Shown here in pieces: positions 1-10,023 of a DNA stretch of 64,000 bases. Both the position numbers and the translations under genes were made by a program. Under the pieces are notes generated by a model. It was not told the DNA's origin. It did not search any database and saw only the letters and a program-made list of their open reading frames with translations. The stretch is taken from positions 85,927,758 to 85,991,757 of the forward strand of contig NC_062217.1 in assembly GCF_902686445.1 (NCBI RefSeq). The letters run 5' to 3'. The DNA comes from Sciurus carolinensis (lineage: Eukaryota; Chordata; Mammalia; Rodentia; Sciuridae). Each line of letters begins with the position of its first letter. Positions within the stretch are counted from its first letter, which is position 1.

Positions 1-233
1 GCCCTGGGGCGCTCGGGAGAGGGCTGTGCAGTCAAGGGAGGGCAACCGACTGCCTGCCCCGCCCGCAGCCTCGGTGCCTCCCCACCCGCGCGTGCGCAGC
101 CAATGGGCGCGGGGCACGCCCCCAACCCCAAGGCGCCGGGACCTGGCACGGAGCTCCGCGCAGGACAGCCCCGCCGGTGTCGTGGTGTTCGCGCTCGCTG
201 TGCCGCGTCCCTGGCCCAGTTAGGCTCCTGGCC
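1..233 (+). promoter_or_regulatory. CRYL1: CpG-rich TATA-less promoter and 5' UTR of CRYL1
   Basis: The first ~480 bases are strongly GC- and CpG-rich, unlike the AT-rich sequence that follows, so this is probably a CpG-island promoter. Visible sites are an NRF1-type palindrome CGCGCGTGCGCA at 87-98, a CCAAT box (GCCAATGGG, NF-Y type) with its core at 100-104, a GC box (GGGCGCGGGG) at 105-114, and a second GC-rich CACGCCCC element at 115-122. No TATA box is seen. The transcription start cannot be placed from sequence; it should lie between these sites and the ATG at 234. CpG richness continues through exon 1 into the start of intron 1, as is usual for housekeeping promoters. Confidence 0.75.
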
Positions 234-274
234 ATGGTGTCCTCGGCGGCCGGCGGGGTGGTGATTATTGGCAG
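234..274 (+). CDS. CRYL1: CRYL1 coding exon 1 (residues 1-13 plus two bases of codon 14)
   Basis: This exon starts the coding sequence of lambda-crystallin homologue, the cytosolic NAD-dependent L-gulonate 3-dehydrogenase of the uronate cycle (L-gulonate to 3-dehydro-L-gulonate). It translates to MVSSAAGGVVIIG, the first beta strand of a Rossmann fold and the first glycine of the GxGxxG dinucleotide loop. The ATG is in a strong Kozak context (G at -3, G at +4) and matches the known family start; human has Ala at residue 2. The exon ends with AG and is followed by the donor GTAAAA at 275, leaving phase 2. It is too short to detect as an open frame and was found by matching the family N-terminus and by the in-frame join to exon 2. 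Confidence 0.93.
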
Positions 275-639
275 GTAAAAGGTTCCGAGGTGTCGTGCTG
301 TTGCCATTGGATCCTGGGGAGGCGCTGGGGACCCGGTTTCCGCGCTTGGGCCCACGCTTTGCGTCCATCCGGGTGGGCACTAGCTTGCTGCTGTCCCTGA
401 GAACCGGTGGGTGCGCCAAATTCCCGCCCTCTAAGGGGCTCTTGGCTCTTGTTTCCCTTCGCCGAGCTGACTAGGCTGGGAAAGCGTCTGGGTCAGCGGC
501 GGTGTCAGGTAGAAGCACCCTGTAGAGTGCTAATGTGAAACTTGGTGCTGATTTACCCCAAGTTCCGAAAGCTGACAGAGAAGGCTGCGATTGCAGTGCA
601 GTTCCTGGGATGTACCAAACGATGCCCGGCCTACCAGCT

Positions 640-830
640 AGTCCACATAGACGCTCAAGGCATTGAACACAACGAAACAAATTTTGGCAATGATCCTGCG
701 ATAACTGTATCGTTAGTCACAGTTTATGAATGAGAAAACAGAAATGAAGCAATTTACCCAAGGTCATAGTAAATGATGGAGATGGGACTAGCCCAGAATG
801 GAGGGCTCAGATGCTTGCTTGTCAAGGATG
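640..830 (+). repeat. MIR SINE fragment
   Basis: The sequence around 730-790 (ATGAGAAAACAGAAATGAAG, then CCCAAGGTCATAGTAAATG) matches the conserved MIR core pattern of a lowered-from-consensus 'gaggaaactgaggc ... cccaaggtcac'. The copy is diverged, as expected for an ancient SINE. Confidence 0.55.
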
Positions 831-1134
831 CCTGCAGGGCACATTCCTGCCTGCTAGCGAGGAGGTAATTGGAGGCCTGAACAGGTATTCAGCAAACACA
901 CCTGGCACTGATGTGGAAGGCCTTATCAGTTTAACAGCCCGTATTCCATTCAAATAGATTTCTGGTTTGTGCTCCCATGCCCACTTTCTTTCTTTCTTTA
1001 GTTAAAAAGGGGAGGTATATTATGTATGCCTTTCCATCGTCTAGCTTTTCTTAGAAATTCTAAGCCACGTATGTAATCAAATGTTCTAGTAGTTGTTTTA
1101 AAGTAAAACTAGATAAAACTAGATAGATGCATAA

Positions 1135-1244
1135 CTATGGTCCCAGCTACTTTGGAGGTTGAGAGGGGGGAGGATTGTTTGAACTTAGGAATTTAAGGCT
1201 AGCTTGGGCAACATAGCAAGACCCTGTCTCAAAAAAAAAAAAAA
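1135..1244 (+). mobile_element. B1/7SL-type SINE, + strand
   Basis: The sequence has the 7SL-derived order: TCCCAGCTACTTTGGAGG, GAGGATTGTTTGAACTTAGG, GCTTGGGCAACATAGCAAGA, CCCTGTCTC and an A tail (1232-1244). The left end is truncated or diverged. It splits the MER3-like element. Confidence 0.75.
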
Positions 1245-1397
1245 TGTTGAAAAATTTTATAGTACATTTTATTTAACATACTATCTCCTAAATGTTATTA
1301 TTTCAACAAGTATTAAATTTTATAAATGAAATACTTTACTTTTTAGCATTGTCTTCAAAATCCAGTATGTATTTAATACTTGCAGTGCATATATTTT

Positions 1398-1821
1398 TGT
1401 CAGTTTTTTTTTTCTTTTTTTGCCACTGTGACCAAAAGACCTGACAAGAACAATTTTAGAAGAGGAAACGTTTATTTGGTGCTTATGGTTTCCGAGCTTT
1501 CGGTTCACATACAACCAGGTCCATTGCTCTAGGCCGCAGGTGAGGCAGAACATCATGGTAGAAAGGTGTGGTGGAGGAAAGCAGCTCAGAACATGGTAAT
1601 CAGGAAGAAGAGCACCAAAGGCAAAATATAAACCCCAAAGGCATGCACCAAAGACCTACCTCCTCCAGTAATACCCTACCTACCTACAGTTACTACTGTT
1701 ATCAATGGATTAATGCATTGCTGAGGTTAAAGCTCAAATAACCCAATCATTTCACCTTTAAACTTTCTGCATTGTTTCACACATGAGCTTTTGGGGGCCA
1801 CTTCATACCTAAACCATAACA
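1398..1821 (-). mobile_element. ERVL-MaLR-like LTR, minus orientation
   Basis: Read on the minus strand the element starts TGTTATGGTTTAGG at 1821 and carries an AATAAA-type signal near its end (TTTATT at about 1471 on the + strand), followed by TTTTGGTCACAGTGGCA. This is the layout of a MaLR-type solo LTR. An A-rich stretch (T-rich on +, 1404-1420) lies just beyond. It contains no gene. No clear 5-bp target duplication was found. Confidence 0.6.
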
Positions 1822-1976
1822 ACAGATCATCTCAGATGAGCTTAACGTTCCCTGAGGCTAGTGGCAACCATACTGGACAAGGTTTGTTTAAGTAATGATA
1901 GAACCTTTAAAAAAGTGGATATTCAAAAACTTTCTTCTGTCCCCATTTTGTGAAGACTCCTTTAAAAAGTATTACA

Positions 1977-2085
1977 GGGCTGGTAGCCTGAGTGGTAGAG
2001 TATTTGCCTATCAGACATGAGACCCAGGGTTCCATCCCCAGCACTGCAAAAAAAAAAAAACCAAAACAAAACAAAACAAAAAAAC
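1977..2085 (+). mobile_element. ID SINE, + strand
   Basis: The element has the tRNA-Ala-derived ID body (GGCTGGTAGCCTGAGTGGTA, TAGAGTATTTGCCTATCAGA, CCCAGGGTTCCATCCCCAGC) followed by an A-rich tail with CAAAA repeats. Confidence 0.85.
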
Positions 2086-2696
2086 TTCCAATTATTTTCA
2101 AAATGCAGGTCAAGCTGTGAGAGAAGGTTTGTTTAATGAGACCAAACTGGAAAGCCTTTGACCTTCAGTTGTTGTAGACCAATCAAGGGACTTCACTTTT
2201 CTGCCTTTGTGTAGCCTGAGGCTTTCTTCATTCCCTTCCCTGGCACCTCCTTTTTCCTTGGATCCTTTCTCTTTCACCATGTGGCTGACTTGGTATGTAA
2301 GACAACCTAGTACACAGAGTGGTCTGATGCTGTGTGAGTGAAGGCATTTACAGCTTGAGATGAAATGGGCCATTTTGTGGGGTTGTGTTGTTTTCTTAAG
2401 AGAAAAAGTAGAAGGAAGATACTTTTCTTTTAAAAAATATCTTTATGGATTATGTCATACATATAGCATAATACAAAAATGCTAAGTATATATAGCTCAG
2501 TGAGTTATCACAGAGTGAATGTACCACTGTAAAAATGTTCACAGTGAAAATGTTCTTCAATCTGAAGTTAGACTCTGTTAAGGATTTCTTTTATGGTTAA
2601 ATAAGTCACCATTTATGATAATAGTGACAGGAAAGAAAGTCTTTAAAGGTGATTGATTACTGGTCAGTTGGAGGCAAGCATGAATGTTCACTGGCC

Positions 2697-3095
2697 TATT
2701 GGTATCCCTTGGTATCCATGGGGGATTGGTACCAAGGCCCCTGAGGATACCAAATCTGCTCATGTTCAAGTCCTTTTTATAAAATGGTGTTGGATATACA
2801 TAGAACCTACACAACCATCCTGTATAGATAACTTATAATATTTGACACAATATAAATGCTATGTAAATAGTTGTTATTGATTAGGGACACAGCTCAATCA
2901 TGGACTGTTTGTCTAACATGCTCAGAGCTTTGGGTTAGATCCCCAGCACCCCAAGAAAAGAATAATAAGTTGTTATGTTGTATTGTTTAGGAAATATTGA
3001 TAAGAAAAAAAACTGTACATGTTCCGTATAGATGCAATTTTTTCCTGAATTTTTCAATCCATGGATAAGGATGGCTGATTATCTTCTTGCCGTTC
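2697..3095 (+). mobile_element. MER2-like Tigger MITE, split by an ID SINE
   Basis: It begins near TATCCATGGGGGATTGG and passes through the conserved interior (AATATAAATGCTATGTAAAT, TGTACATGTTCCGTATAGAT, TTTTTCAATCCATGG). Target of an ID SINE at 2878-2967. It is a TcMar-Tigger non-autonomous element of about 340 bp without the insertion. Confidence 0.75.
2878..2967 (+). mobile_element. ID SINE inside the MER2-like element
   Basis: The diverged ID body (GGGACACAGCTCAATCATGG ... GATCCCCAGCACCCC) ends in an A-rich tail. A 9-bp direct repeat AGTTGTTAT flanks it at 2869-2877 and 2968-2976, so insertion by L1 machinery after the Tigger element is well supported. Confidence 0.8.
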
Positions 3096-3099
3096 AAGA

Positions 3100-3255
3100 T
3101 GGTAGCCACTATCACATGTGGATATTGAGTACTTGAGGTTGTCTAGCTCTAGTACTGCTGATTCCCTGAGTGTTAACATTTATTTAACTTTAACTGATTT
3201 TAATTTAAATAGCTATATGTAGCTAGAGTATACTGTATTTATCATCATAGGTCTA
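3100..3255. repeat. Old hAT-type MITE fragment
   Basis: The block GTAGCCACTATCACATGTGG ATATTGAGTACTTGAGG, later AATTTAAATAGCTATATGTA GCTAGAG, matches the well-known mammalian motif 'gtagccacatgtggctattgagcacttg' of hAT-type MITEs. Exact subfamily not assigned. Confidence 0.5.
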
Positions 3256-3966
3256 GAACCCTGAGAGTGTAACTGAAAATTCACATGTATATAATATGCA
3301 CATTTTATATTAATTGTAAAAAGTTTCATAGTACAGAAGAATAATGGAGTAAATGGGATATAATCCTATTCCTTTATCCAGAGTTCCAGTGGAAGTGATT
3401 TTAATTATGTGCACAACAAATGGCTTCACATAAGATACTTTGTAATAAGATGGTCACCCTCTCTGTGACCCCTTTAATATATTTGAGGCTTAGCTCAAGT
3501 GAGTATTGTGTGAGAGCTTTGAAGCTTGGCCAGCACTTCTGTGGCATTAGAGGATTTTCAAGTCTATAGGAAGCATGCCAAGGTCTTCCCTTCACCAGCT
3601 TGGGCAGTCCCGGTAGTCTCTAATGTGAGGCGTCTCCCACGTTCACAATGTCAACTGTAGAGATGGGAGATGGAGTGGGGAGAATACTTCTGGCTCCTAC
3701 CCTAAGACTACTCTTGAAGGCCCCTTGCCACCAAACTGCTTTCAAGTTTGAGACAAGCTTGCCCTCCCCTCCTCTGCTCTGATGTGTCCCATCTGTTTGC
3801 GTGCTAATAACTTAGTCTGCTACTGTTTCATGCATGCTGGCAGAGGACAAGAGTCTTCTGGATCAGTGACAAAGGATTTCACTAATCATGGCAGAGCAGG
3901 TGGCATGAGTATCGTACAGACATACATATTGTGCTTTGCTTTATTGTTCTTCACAGATACTGAGTG

Positions 3967-4097
3967 TTTTTTTTTAATATTTTTAATTGTAGATGGACAC
4001 AATACCTTTATTTCATTTATTTCTGTGTGGTACTGAGGATTGAACCCAGTGCCTCACACTTGCTAGGCAAGTGCTCTACCACTGAGCCACATCTTCA
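3967..4097 (-). mobile_element. ID SINE, minus strand
   Basis: A T-rich stretch leads into GTGGTACTGAGGATTGAACC, CAGTGCCTCACACTTGCTAG, GCAAGTGCTCTACCACTGAG, which is the reverse complement of the ID body. Confidence 0.88.
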
Positions 4098-5105
4098 TAA
4101 ACATAACTTTGATGTGGGAAAACCCAAAGTTAATGTGACTTGCTTTACTGTGAAATTAGCTTAGTTGTGGTGGTCTGGAACTGAACCTGCAATATATCTG
4201 AAGCATGCCTGTATTTACATTCGTTCCCCTTCTCCTAGAGTCTCATGAAAGGTGCTTGAAGGGCCTGTGTGGATTTCAGAGAATACTGAGTTAAGGGACC
4301 CCAACATTTTTATAGTAAGCAATAAGCAATTCTTCTTTGTCCTCAAGGGACACATTGTCTCATGTTTCAAGGTCTCTTGCTGCATATATAACTCTGAGAA
4401 GTGGTCCTGGTGAAGAATGGCCAGGGCCTTAGCACACCCAGCAAGACATGTAAGAGCTCATGGAAAAAGTCTTCCAATACTGAATACCTGGATCTGTCTA
4501 CACATCCCCCTCAAAACCTCTAAAATGGGGGATGTATTGCAGCTACTATATTTATTAGATTAGGACGTGATGCCTGGTTCACATTTTTAGGAGCTTCCAA
4601 CTTAGAGGAACCCTAGAGGACTTCGTTGATTTGTCTTTGAATTGTCTGAGGAGTACTGGGGACCGCTTGTGATGAGATGCAACTTGCTTTTGATATTCTA
4701 AGTAGAAGTGGAAATTTTCAGGATTGACAGAGAGGTGGGGCCCAATCCACCTATCCAATGAACATTGGATGCCATTGTCCCTGCCAGTGATTATCCTGCC
4801 TCTGTTCAAGTACCTCCAGTTTAAAGAATTTTCTGTCCATTTGATTATGGGGACTGCCTCTTCGCGGCCAACACCAAGCTTCATTATAAGACTCAAGCAA
4901 TGGAAATCGGTGCAGTAGTTCCAGATCACCCTTGCGCTTCCTCCAGCTTATCAATTTCCCTTTCCTAGGGGATCAGATCCTTCAACATGAAAACACATAG
5001 TTTTTCTTCTAAACTGATCCCATTCTCCCCCTAGTTACTGCCACATTTCCTTTCAAAACTTAGTAAAATTGTCTATACTCTGTGTCCAGTTCTTTCTTCC
5101 TATCA
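4098..5105. other. Intron 1 sequence without recognised features
   Basis: No exon, RNA gene or clear repeat is recognised. The open frames here lack family resemblance and overlap each other on both strands, consistent with chance. Confidence 0.5.
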
Positions 5106-5715
5106 TCTATCTCTTGACACTGAATTATGGAAAAATTTCAAACCATATTAAAGTTGAGAGAGTAATATAGTGAGCCCATATGTAACTATACCCTGCCCCC
5201 AACTTCAACAGTTACTAACACATAGATAATTGAGTTTAATTTATACTCCCCTCTCTGGATTATTTTGAAACAAATTCCAGACATTATATGATTTCATCTA
5301 TGACTGTATCAGCATGTATATCTAAAAGACACAGACTATTGTACAAATGTATAACTGAAATGCCATCATCATATGAAAAATATTAATGAAATTCCTTAAT
5401 ATCTTTAAGTATCTCCTCAGCATTCAAAATTTCCCTTATTATCTTTTATTTTAACACCTGATTGATTGATTCAGATGTCAAATGAGACCCACATATTATA
5501 TTTGATGATATTGTTTCTTGATGCTTTTAATCTATAGATTTCTCATCCCATTTTTTTTAAAGTTTCTTGAAGTATATTTGTTGAAGAACATGAGTCATTT
5601 GCCCTGTATAATCTTCCACAACATAGATTTTGCTGAATGTATCTCTAATGTCATTTACCATGTTCCTCTATTCCCTTCATTTCTTGAGTCTGGAGTTAGA
5701 TCCAGGGGTCCATTT
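5106..5715. repeat. Ancient interspersed repeat, probably L1M-type 3' region
   Basis: The order of blocks (AAATTCCAGACATTATATGA, TGTATATCTAAAAGACA, TTCCTTAATATCTTTAAGTA, GAGACCCACATATTATATTT, TTTAATCTATAGATTTC, CATTTGCCCTGTATAATCTT) is a widespread mammalian repeat that I remember as an L1M-type 3' region. Orientation and subfamily are uncertain. Confidence 0.5.
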
Positions 5716-5719
5716 TATC

Positions 5720-5870
5720 TTTTTTTAAAATTATTTTTTCATTTTATAGACTGCATTTTGATTCATTGTACACAAATGCGGTGCATCTTTCTGTTTCTAT
5801 GGTTGTGCACGATGTAGAGTCATACCATTCGTGTAATCATACATGTACATAGGATAATAATGTCTGGGCT
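5720..5870 (-). mobile_element. Rodent L1 3'-end fragment, minus strand
   Basis: The sequence CATTGTACACAAATGCGGTG, GTGTAATCATACATGTACAT, with a T-rich left edge, matches the 3' UTR end of the full-length L1 at 38040-38200. It is a short 5'-truncated copy. Confidence 0.8.
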
Positions 5871-5879
5871 TTCCTTGGG

Positions 5880-6525
5880 ATCAGGTCACAAAAAGTGCTC
5901 TGATCATGGTCTCCATTCCCATTCATCCTACTAAACCCAGTGGCCAATTCTCAGTCCAAATTCTACTTGATCACTGAGTTTTGACCCAGATGGACCTCTT
6001 GTCTCCTTCAGGCTCCCTCCACTTACTGACCCTCTCACCTGGTTATCTTTTCCCATTAAGGTTGGACTGTCCTAAGTTTCAGTTCCTTAGAGATCTCACT
6101 CATCTTGCACTACTAAATACTCCACATTCATGTTCCAGCCCAGATCTTGGCCCTGAACCAAGGACTTCTATCCATTTATTTTGCTTGACCTATTTGTTAG
6201 ACATTTCTCAATTAAAATACCCTATATTGAACTCCTAATCTTCTCTCCTAAAATCTTCTCCTATAGAATTAATGAGCTCTCCATCCTTTCTTGGTCTCCA
6301 GAACAAACTTGGCATTCATCCTCATTCTTTTAGTCTTTACACCTTACGTTGAACCTACCAGCAATTCTTTTTGTCTATACCTTGAATATATTATATATTC
6401 AGAACTCAGCTCACCACCGATCATCCCTTCTGCTTCCATCCTCTTCCAACCTAATATCATATCCTGCAATAGGCTCTGGATTCCTAATTGTCTTCTTATT
6501 TCTATCTTTGTCTGTCTTCAATACA
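5880..6525. other. Intron 1 sequence without recognised features
   Basis: AT-rich, pyrimidine-rich sequence. No exon or clear repeat recognised. Confidence 0.45.
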
Positions 6526-6526
6526 G

Positions 6527-6860
6527 ATACTGCTTGACTTACGATGGGGTCATATCCCGATGAACCATCATGAGGTGAAAATATTAGAAGTGTGAAATGC
6601 ACTTACCACCAACTTACTTAACGTCATAACTTAGCACCACAGCACTAGAGAGTGTTGGTTGTTTCCCTCTTGTGATCCTGGGGCTGATTGGAACTGTGGT
6701 CACTGCTGTCACCTATCATCATGGAAGAGGTTTGGCTCTTATAGCACTAGCCTGGGAAGAGATCCAAATTCAGACTTGCAAGTGTGATTTCAACTGAATG
6801 CCTTTAGCTTTTGAACCGTCACAAAAGTCAAACCATCAAAAGTTGGGCACTATATATTTT
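6527..6860. mobile_element. Tigger-type MITE
   Basis: The left end (GCTTGACTTACGATGGGGTC ATATCCCGATGAACCATC) and the right end (GAATGCCTTTAGCTTTTGAA CCGTCACAAAAGTC) match the terminal inverted regions of a Tigger1/2-type TcMar element. The middle includes AGCCTGGGAAGAGATCC, also typical. Confidence 0.65.
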
Positions 6861-7224
6861 TAAGAAAGCAACTAGAAAGTTCCTTTTAAAACTTAATTCA
6901 TGTCTTTCATATAAGTCATTCTATTAGATACCCATCTCATACATACCAGTAAATATCTAAATGCCTCCATGGTCTCTGAGGCACTATGTATGTAATCAGC
7001 TCACCTTCCCTTCCTTCCCTTGGACTTCATCCCCCACCACCCTGTCCTCCACCTCCACTCCAGCTGCACTAGCCTTGCCCATTTGGAACTTGCACCATTC
7101 TTTCCCTGCCAAGGACACTTTTCTTCCAGATACACTCATGACTTGGCATTTCACCTTCTTCAACTCTGCTAAAATGTTACCTTCCCAGTGAGATAGTTCT
7201 GGTGGTGCTTTTAAAATTTCTTTG

Positions 7225-7400
7225 CTTTCTAGTCTCTACTTTCTACTTTTAGTCCCTCTTGTCATTTTCTCTTTTTCCCTGGCACTTTTACTTATTTACA
7301 ATAAACTAGGCTTATAGCCCACTGTAAGCTCCTAGCGTCAGGCTCCAGAATAGTGCCTGGTACATAGTAGGCACTCTTTACTCCTGACTAAATCATTGTT
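7225..7400 (+). repeat. L2 LINE 3'-end fragment
   Basis: CACTGTAAGCTCCTAGCG, AGTGCCTGGTACATAGTAGG and CACTCTTTACTCC follow the L2 3'-end pattern 'aagctccttgagggcag ... tgcctggcacatagtagg'. Confidence 0.6.
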
Positions 7401-7484
7401 GCCTTCATCTTAAATCCATGGGAAGAGCCTGCTGACCATTATCTAGTGTTTGTCATTAATGCATGTCAGCATTTTTATTGTCAA

Positions 7485-7580
7485 CAACTAACATTTATCA
7501 AGCTCTGCAACGTGCCAGGAATACAAAGGTGAGCAAGATAGTTCCCGGTGCATAGAGCTTACCCTATTGAACAAACAAGA
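7485..7580 (-). repeat. L2 LINE fragment, minus strand
   Basis: AACATTTATCAAGCTCTGCA ACGTGCCAGGAATAC, then CATAGAGCTTACCCTATTG, is the reverse of the L2 3'-end pattern. Confidence 0.5.
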
Positions 7581-7967
7581 AGTTCATATTGCGGGCAAGT
7601 GTTGCTTTTCCCCCACTTCCCTGTACAAAACTTACTGTGATTTTTACTCACACACTTAGATATCCTTTATGAAAGATCTAACAGTTCACAACAAAGAAAA
7701 ATGTTGAACCTCCCAGACCTGGAGATTAAGATGGAAGTGAGATCTTGCACTGGTCATTTTCCTCCCTGCATCTGCATCCACTCTTGTATGCCTATGCACA
7801 TTCTGCTTCACCCAACTTCCCTATATTAATATGGTACAATGTGTTATGATTAACAAACCAATACATTATCATCCACTGATAGTGTTAATTAATAGTTAAT
7901 AATACTGGTTATTAATGAAATAATGCATTATTATTTAGTAATATCTTTTTAAATTTCTGATCTCCTT

Positions 7968-7994
7968 AGAAAAAGGACCTGATGTCCTTTTTCT
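7968..7994. repeat. Perfect 11-bp inverted repeat with 5-nt loop
   Basis: AGAAAAAGGAC (7968-7978) and GTCCTTTTTCT (7984-7994) are exact reverse complements around the loop CTGAT. See findings. Confidence 0.9.
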
Positions 7995-8018
7995 GTTCCA
8001 GAATATCAGATTACATTT

Positions 8019-8355
8019 ACAGTTTTCCCTCTATATCCTTGGGTTCAACATCTGTTGATCCAACCAACCACAGATTGAAAATATTTGCAAAAAAATTGTA
8101 TGCATAACTGGACATGTACAAACTTTTTTCCTTGTCATTATTTTCTAAACAATACAGTATAACAGCTATTTACATAGCATTCACATTGTGTCAGGTATTA
8201 TAAGTCATCTAGAGATGATTTAAAATCTATGTAAGAAGATGTGCTTAGGTTGTATGCAAATACTGTTTCATTTTATGTCAGGAATTTGAGCATTCTCTGA
8301 GCAGGGAGGAAGAGGTCCTGGAACCTATCCCTCATTCATACCAAGGACCACTGTA
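8019..8355 (-). mobile_element. MER2-like Tigger MITE, minus orientation
   Basis: The copy has both ends: ACAGTTTTCCCTCTATATCC at the left and CCAAGGACCACTGTA at the right. The interior contains TTGTCATTATTTTCTAAACA and AGAGATGATTTAAAATC, shared with the other copies in the window. Confidence 0.8.
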
Positions 8356-8377
8356 TCTGTTATTTCTCTTTTGACTT

Positions 8378-8457
8378 TTTTTTTGGTGCTAGGGATTGAA
8401 CCCAGGGCCTTGTGCTTACGAGGCAAGCACTCTACCGACTGAGCTATCTCCTCAGCC
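8378..8457 (-). mobile_element. ID SINE, minus strand, with 13-bp target duplication
   Basis: A T run is followed by GGTGCTAGGGATTGAACCCA, GGCCTTGTGCTTACGAGGCA, AGCACTCTACCGACTGAGC. The direct repeat TCTCTTTTGACTT occurs at 8365-8377 and 8458-8470, so the boundaries are exact. Intact duplication suggests a fairly recent insertion. Confidence 0.95.
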
Positions 8458-9060
8458 TCTCTTTTGACTTCTCTGTGACATTTTCTCAGACTTTCCTTGC
8501 TTTTGATGACATTGACAGTTTTGAGGAGTACCAGTCATGTAGTTGTAGAATGTCCCCCTGTTGAAATTTGCCTAATGTTTTTCTCATGACTAAGCTGGGG
8601 TTGTGGTAGGAAGACCACAGAAGTGAATTTCCATTCTCATCATATGCCAAGGTATCACAACATACACCATCATTATGATTCATTGCTGTTGATATTAACC
8701 TTGACCAACTGGCTGAGATAGTGTTTCAGGTTCCTCCACTGAAAAGTTATTCTTTTGTTTCCTCTTTCCACACTGTACTCTTTGGAAAAAAGTTGCTTTG
8801 CATAGCTCATTCTTAAGGGTGGAAAATGATGTTCCATCTCTCTGAGGACAGAATTATTTGGAATTCTTCTGCAAGGGAAATGTGGCTTTTCCAATAATTA
8901 TTTATTTTTTCAAATATTTATTTTTATCAGTATGAACTTGTGAGTATGTATTCTGTAGCTTGTATTATAATCCACAAATGGCTCAGTTTGTTCCAGTTTT
9001 GGCCATTGGGAGCTCTTCTAGTGGGCTCCTGTAACCCCTTTGATATAATTTATTAATGTA
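8458..9060. repeat. Ancient interspersed repeat, probably L1M-type 3' region
   Basis: The blocks TTGACAGTTTTGAGGAGTAC, AGAATGTCCCCCTGTTG, GGAAGACCACAGAAGTGAA, TTCCTCCACTGAAAAGTTA, TTATTTGGAATTCTTCTGCA and GGCCATTGGGAGCTCTTCTA occur in this order in a common mammalian repeat that I associate with L1M 3' ends. It contains no gene. Confidence 0.5.
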
Positions 9061-9065
9061 GGTTT

Positions 9066-9194
9066 TTAAAAAAAAATTTTTTTAGTTGTCAGTGGATATT
9101 TATTTTATTTATTTATATGTGGTGCTGAGAATCAAACCCAGTGCCTCACACATGTTAGGCAAATGCTCTACTACTGAGCTACAATCCTAGTCCC
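9066..9194 (-). mobile_element. ID SINE, minus strand
   Basis: T-rich leader with TTAGTTGTCAGTGGA, then GTGGTGCTGAGAATCAAACC, CACACATGTTAGGCAAATGC, TCTACTACTGAGC. The body is diverged at several positions. Confidence 0.88.
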
Positions 9195-9534
9195 TTGTTT
9201 TTGTTTTTTAACATTTACTTGCTGGTGCTACAGACTCCTCCAGGCTCATCTTATATCTTTCCTGGCTCAGCTCTAGAATTAGCCTTTTCTCTAAGGAGTA
9301 CTGCTTCCTTTTATTGGAGAATAGTATTAGAAACTAAGACTTGGACTCTAGATGTGTTCTGTACATTTGTCTTTAACCCTTTGAACAACCCCATATGTAC
9401 TCTATGATTTTTTTTAATCTTTTTATTTTCTAATAAGTCTGAAATAATGGGTGGAAGTGAGGGTTAAGTCTAAGGACTCAAGAAACTTCTTGGCTTTATC
9501 TCCTAGCTCCTGCATGGATAGCCTGTGTGGAATA

Positions 9535-9680
9535 ACTTCTTCTGTGTCTCAGAGTAAATAATAATAGTACATACATTGTAGGGTTGTTATAAAGATTAAC
9601 AGAGGTAAGACCTCAGTGTTTAATGGTACCTGGCACCTAATTCATGCTCAAATGCTGTTGTAGTGGCAATTAATTATTTG
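9535..9680 (-). repeat. MIR SINE, minus strand
   Basis: TAATAATAGTACATACATTG TAGGGTTGTTATAAAGATTA and CTGGCACCTAATTCATGCTC follow the reversed MIR pattern. Confidence 0.65.
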
Positions 9681-9692
9681 AGGAGGACAGCA

Positions 9693-10023
9693 AATACACT
9701 TATCCTTCTGTACCTATGGGAGATTGGTTCCAGGATGTCCACAGATAACAAAATCTGCAGACGTTCATGTTGTTTTCATACAATGGTATAATATTTGCAA
9801 AAAACCTATGCCCATCTGTATATTTAAACCATCTCTAGATGACTTTAAATACCTAGTATAGTATAATGTAAATTGTAGTTGTACTGCATTGTTTAAGGAA
9901 TAATGACAAGAAAAATGTCTACATATGTTTAGTACAAATGTTTTTTTTCCCCCCAAATATTTTCAAACCATGGTTGGTTGAATCCCAAGATGTGGAACCT
10001 GGGGATGCGGAAGACTGGCTGTA
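9693..10023 (+). mobile_element. MER2-like Tigger MITE, + orientation
   Basis: The copy opens with TGTACCTATGGGAGATTGG and closes with GGAAGACTGGCTGTA. It shares the interior (CATCTCTAGATGACTTTAAA, GTTTAAGGAATAATGACAAG) with the other copies. Confidence 0.8.

Larger units (their letters stand above)
1080..1885 (+). mobile_element. MER3-like hAT MITE in three pieces
   Basis: Three blocks at about 1080-1134, 1241-1397 and 1826-1885 align in order with the remembered MER3 hAT element (TTCTAGTAG..., TTATTTAACATACTATCTCC..., TCTTCAAAATCCAGTATGTA, ending GAGGCTAGTGGCAACCATAC TGGACA). The pieces are separated by a 7SL-type SINE and by an LTR. It is an old mammalian DNA transposon fossil with no coding capacity. 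Confidence 0.6.

Noticed and set aside
26..223. Open frame in the promoter region
   Set aside because: It begins with GTG rather than ATG and lies in CpG-rich promoter sequence in a frame different from CRYL1.
542..733. 63-residue open frame with a short protein-like stretch
   Set aside because: Overlaps a MIR fragment and intron 1; no matching family.
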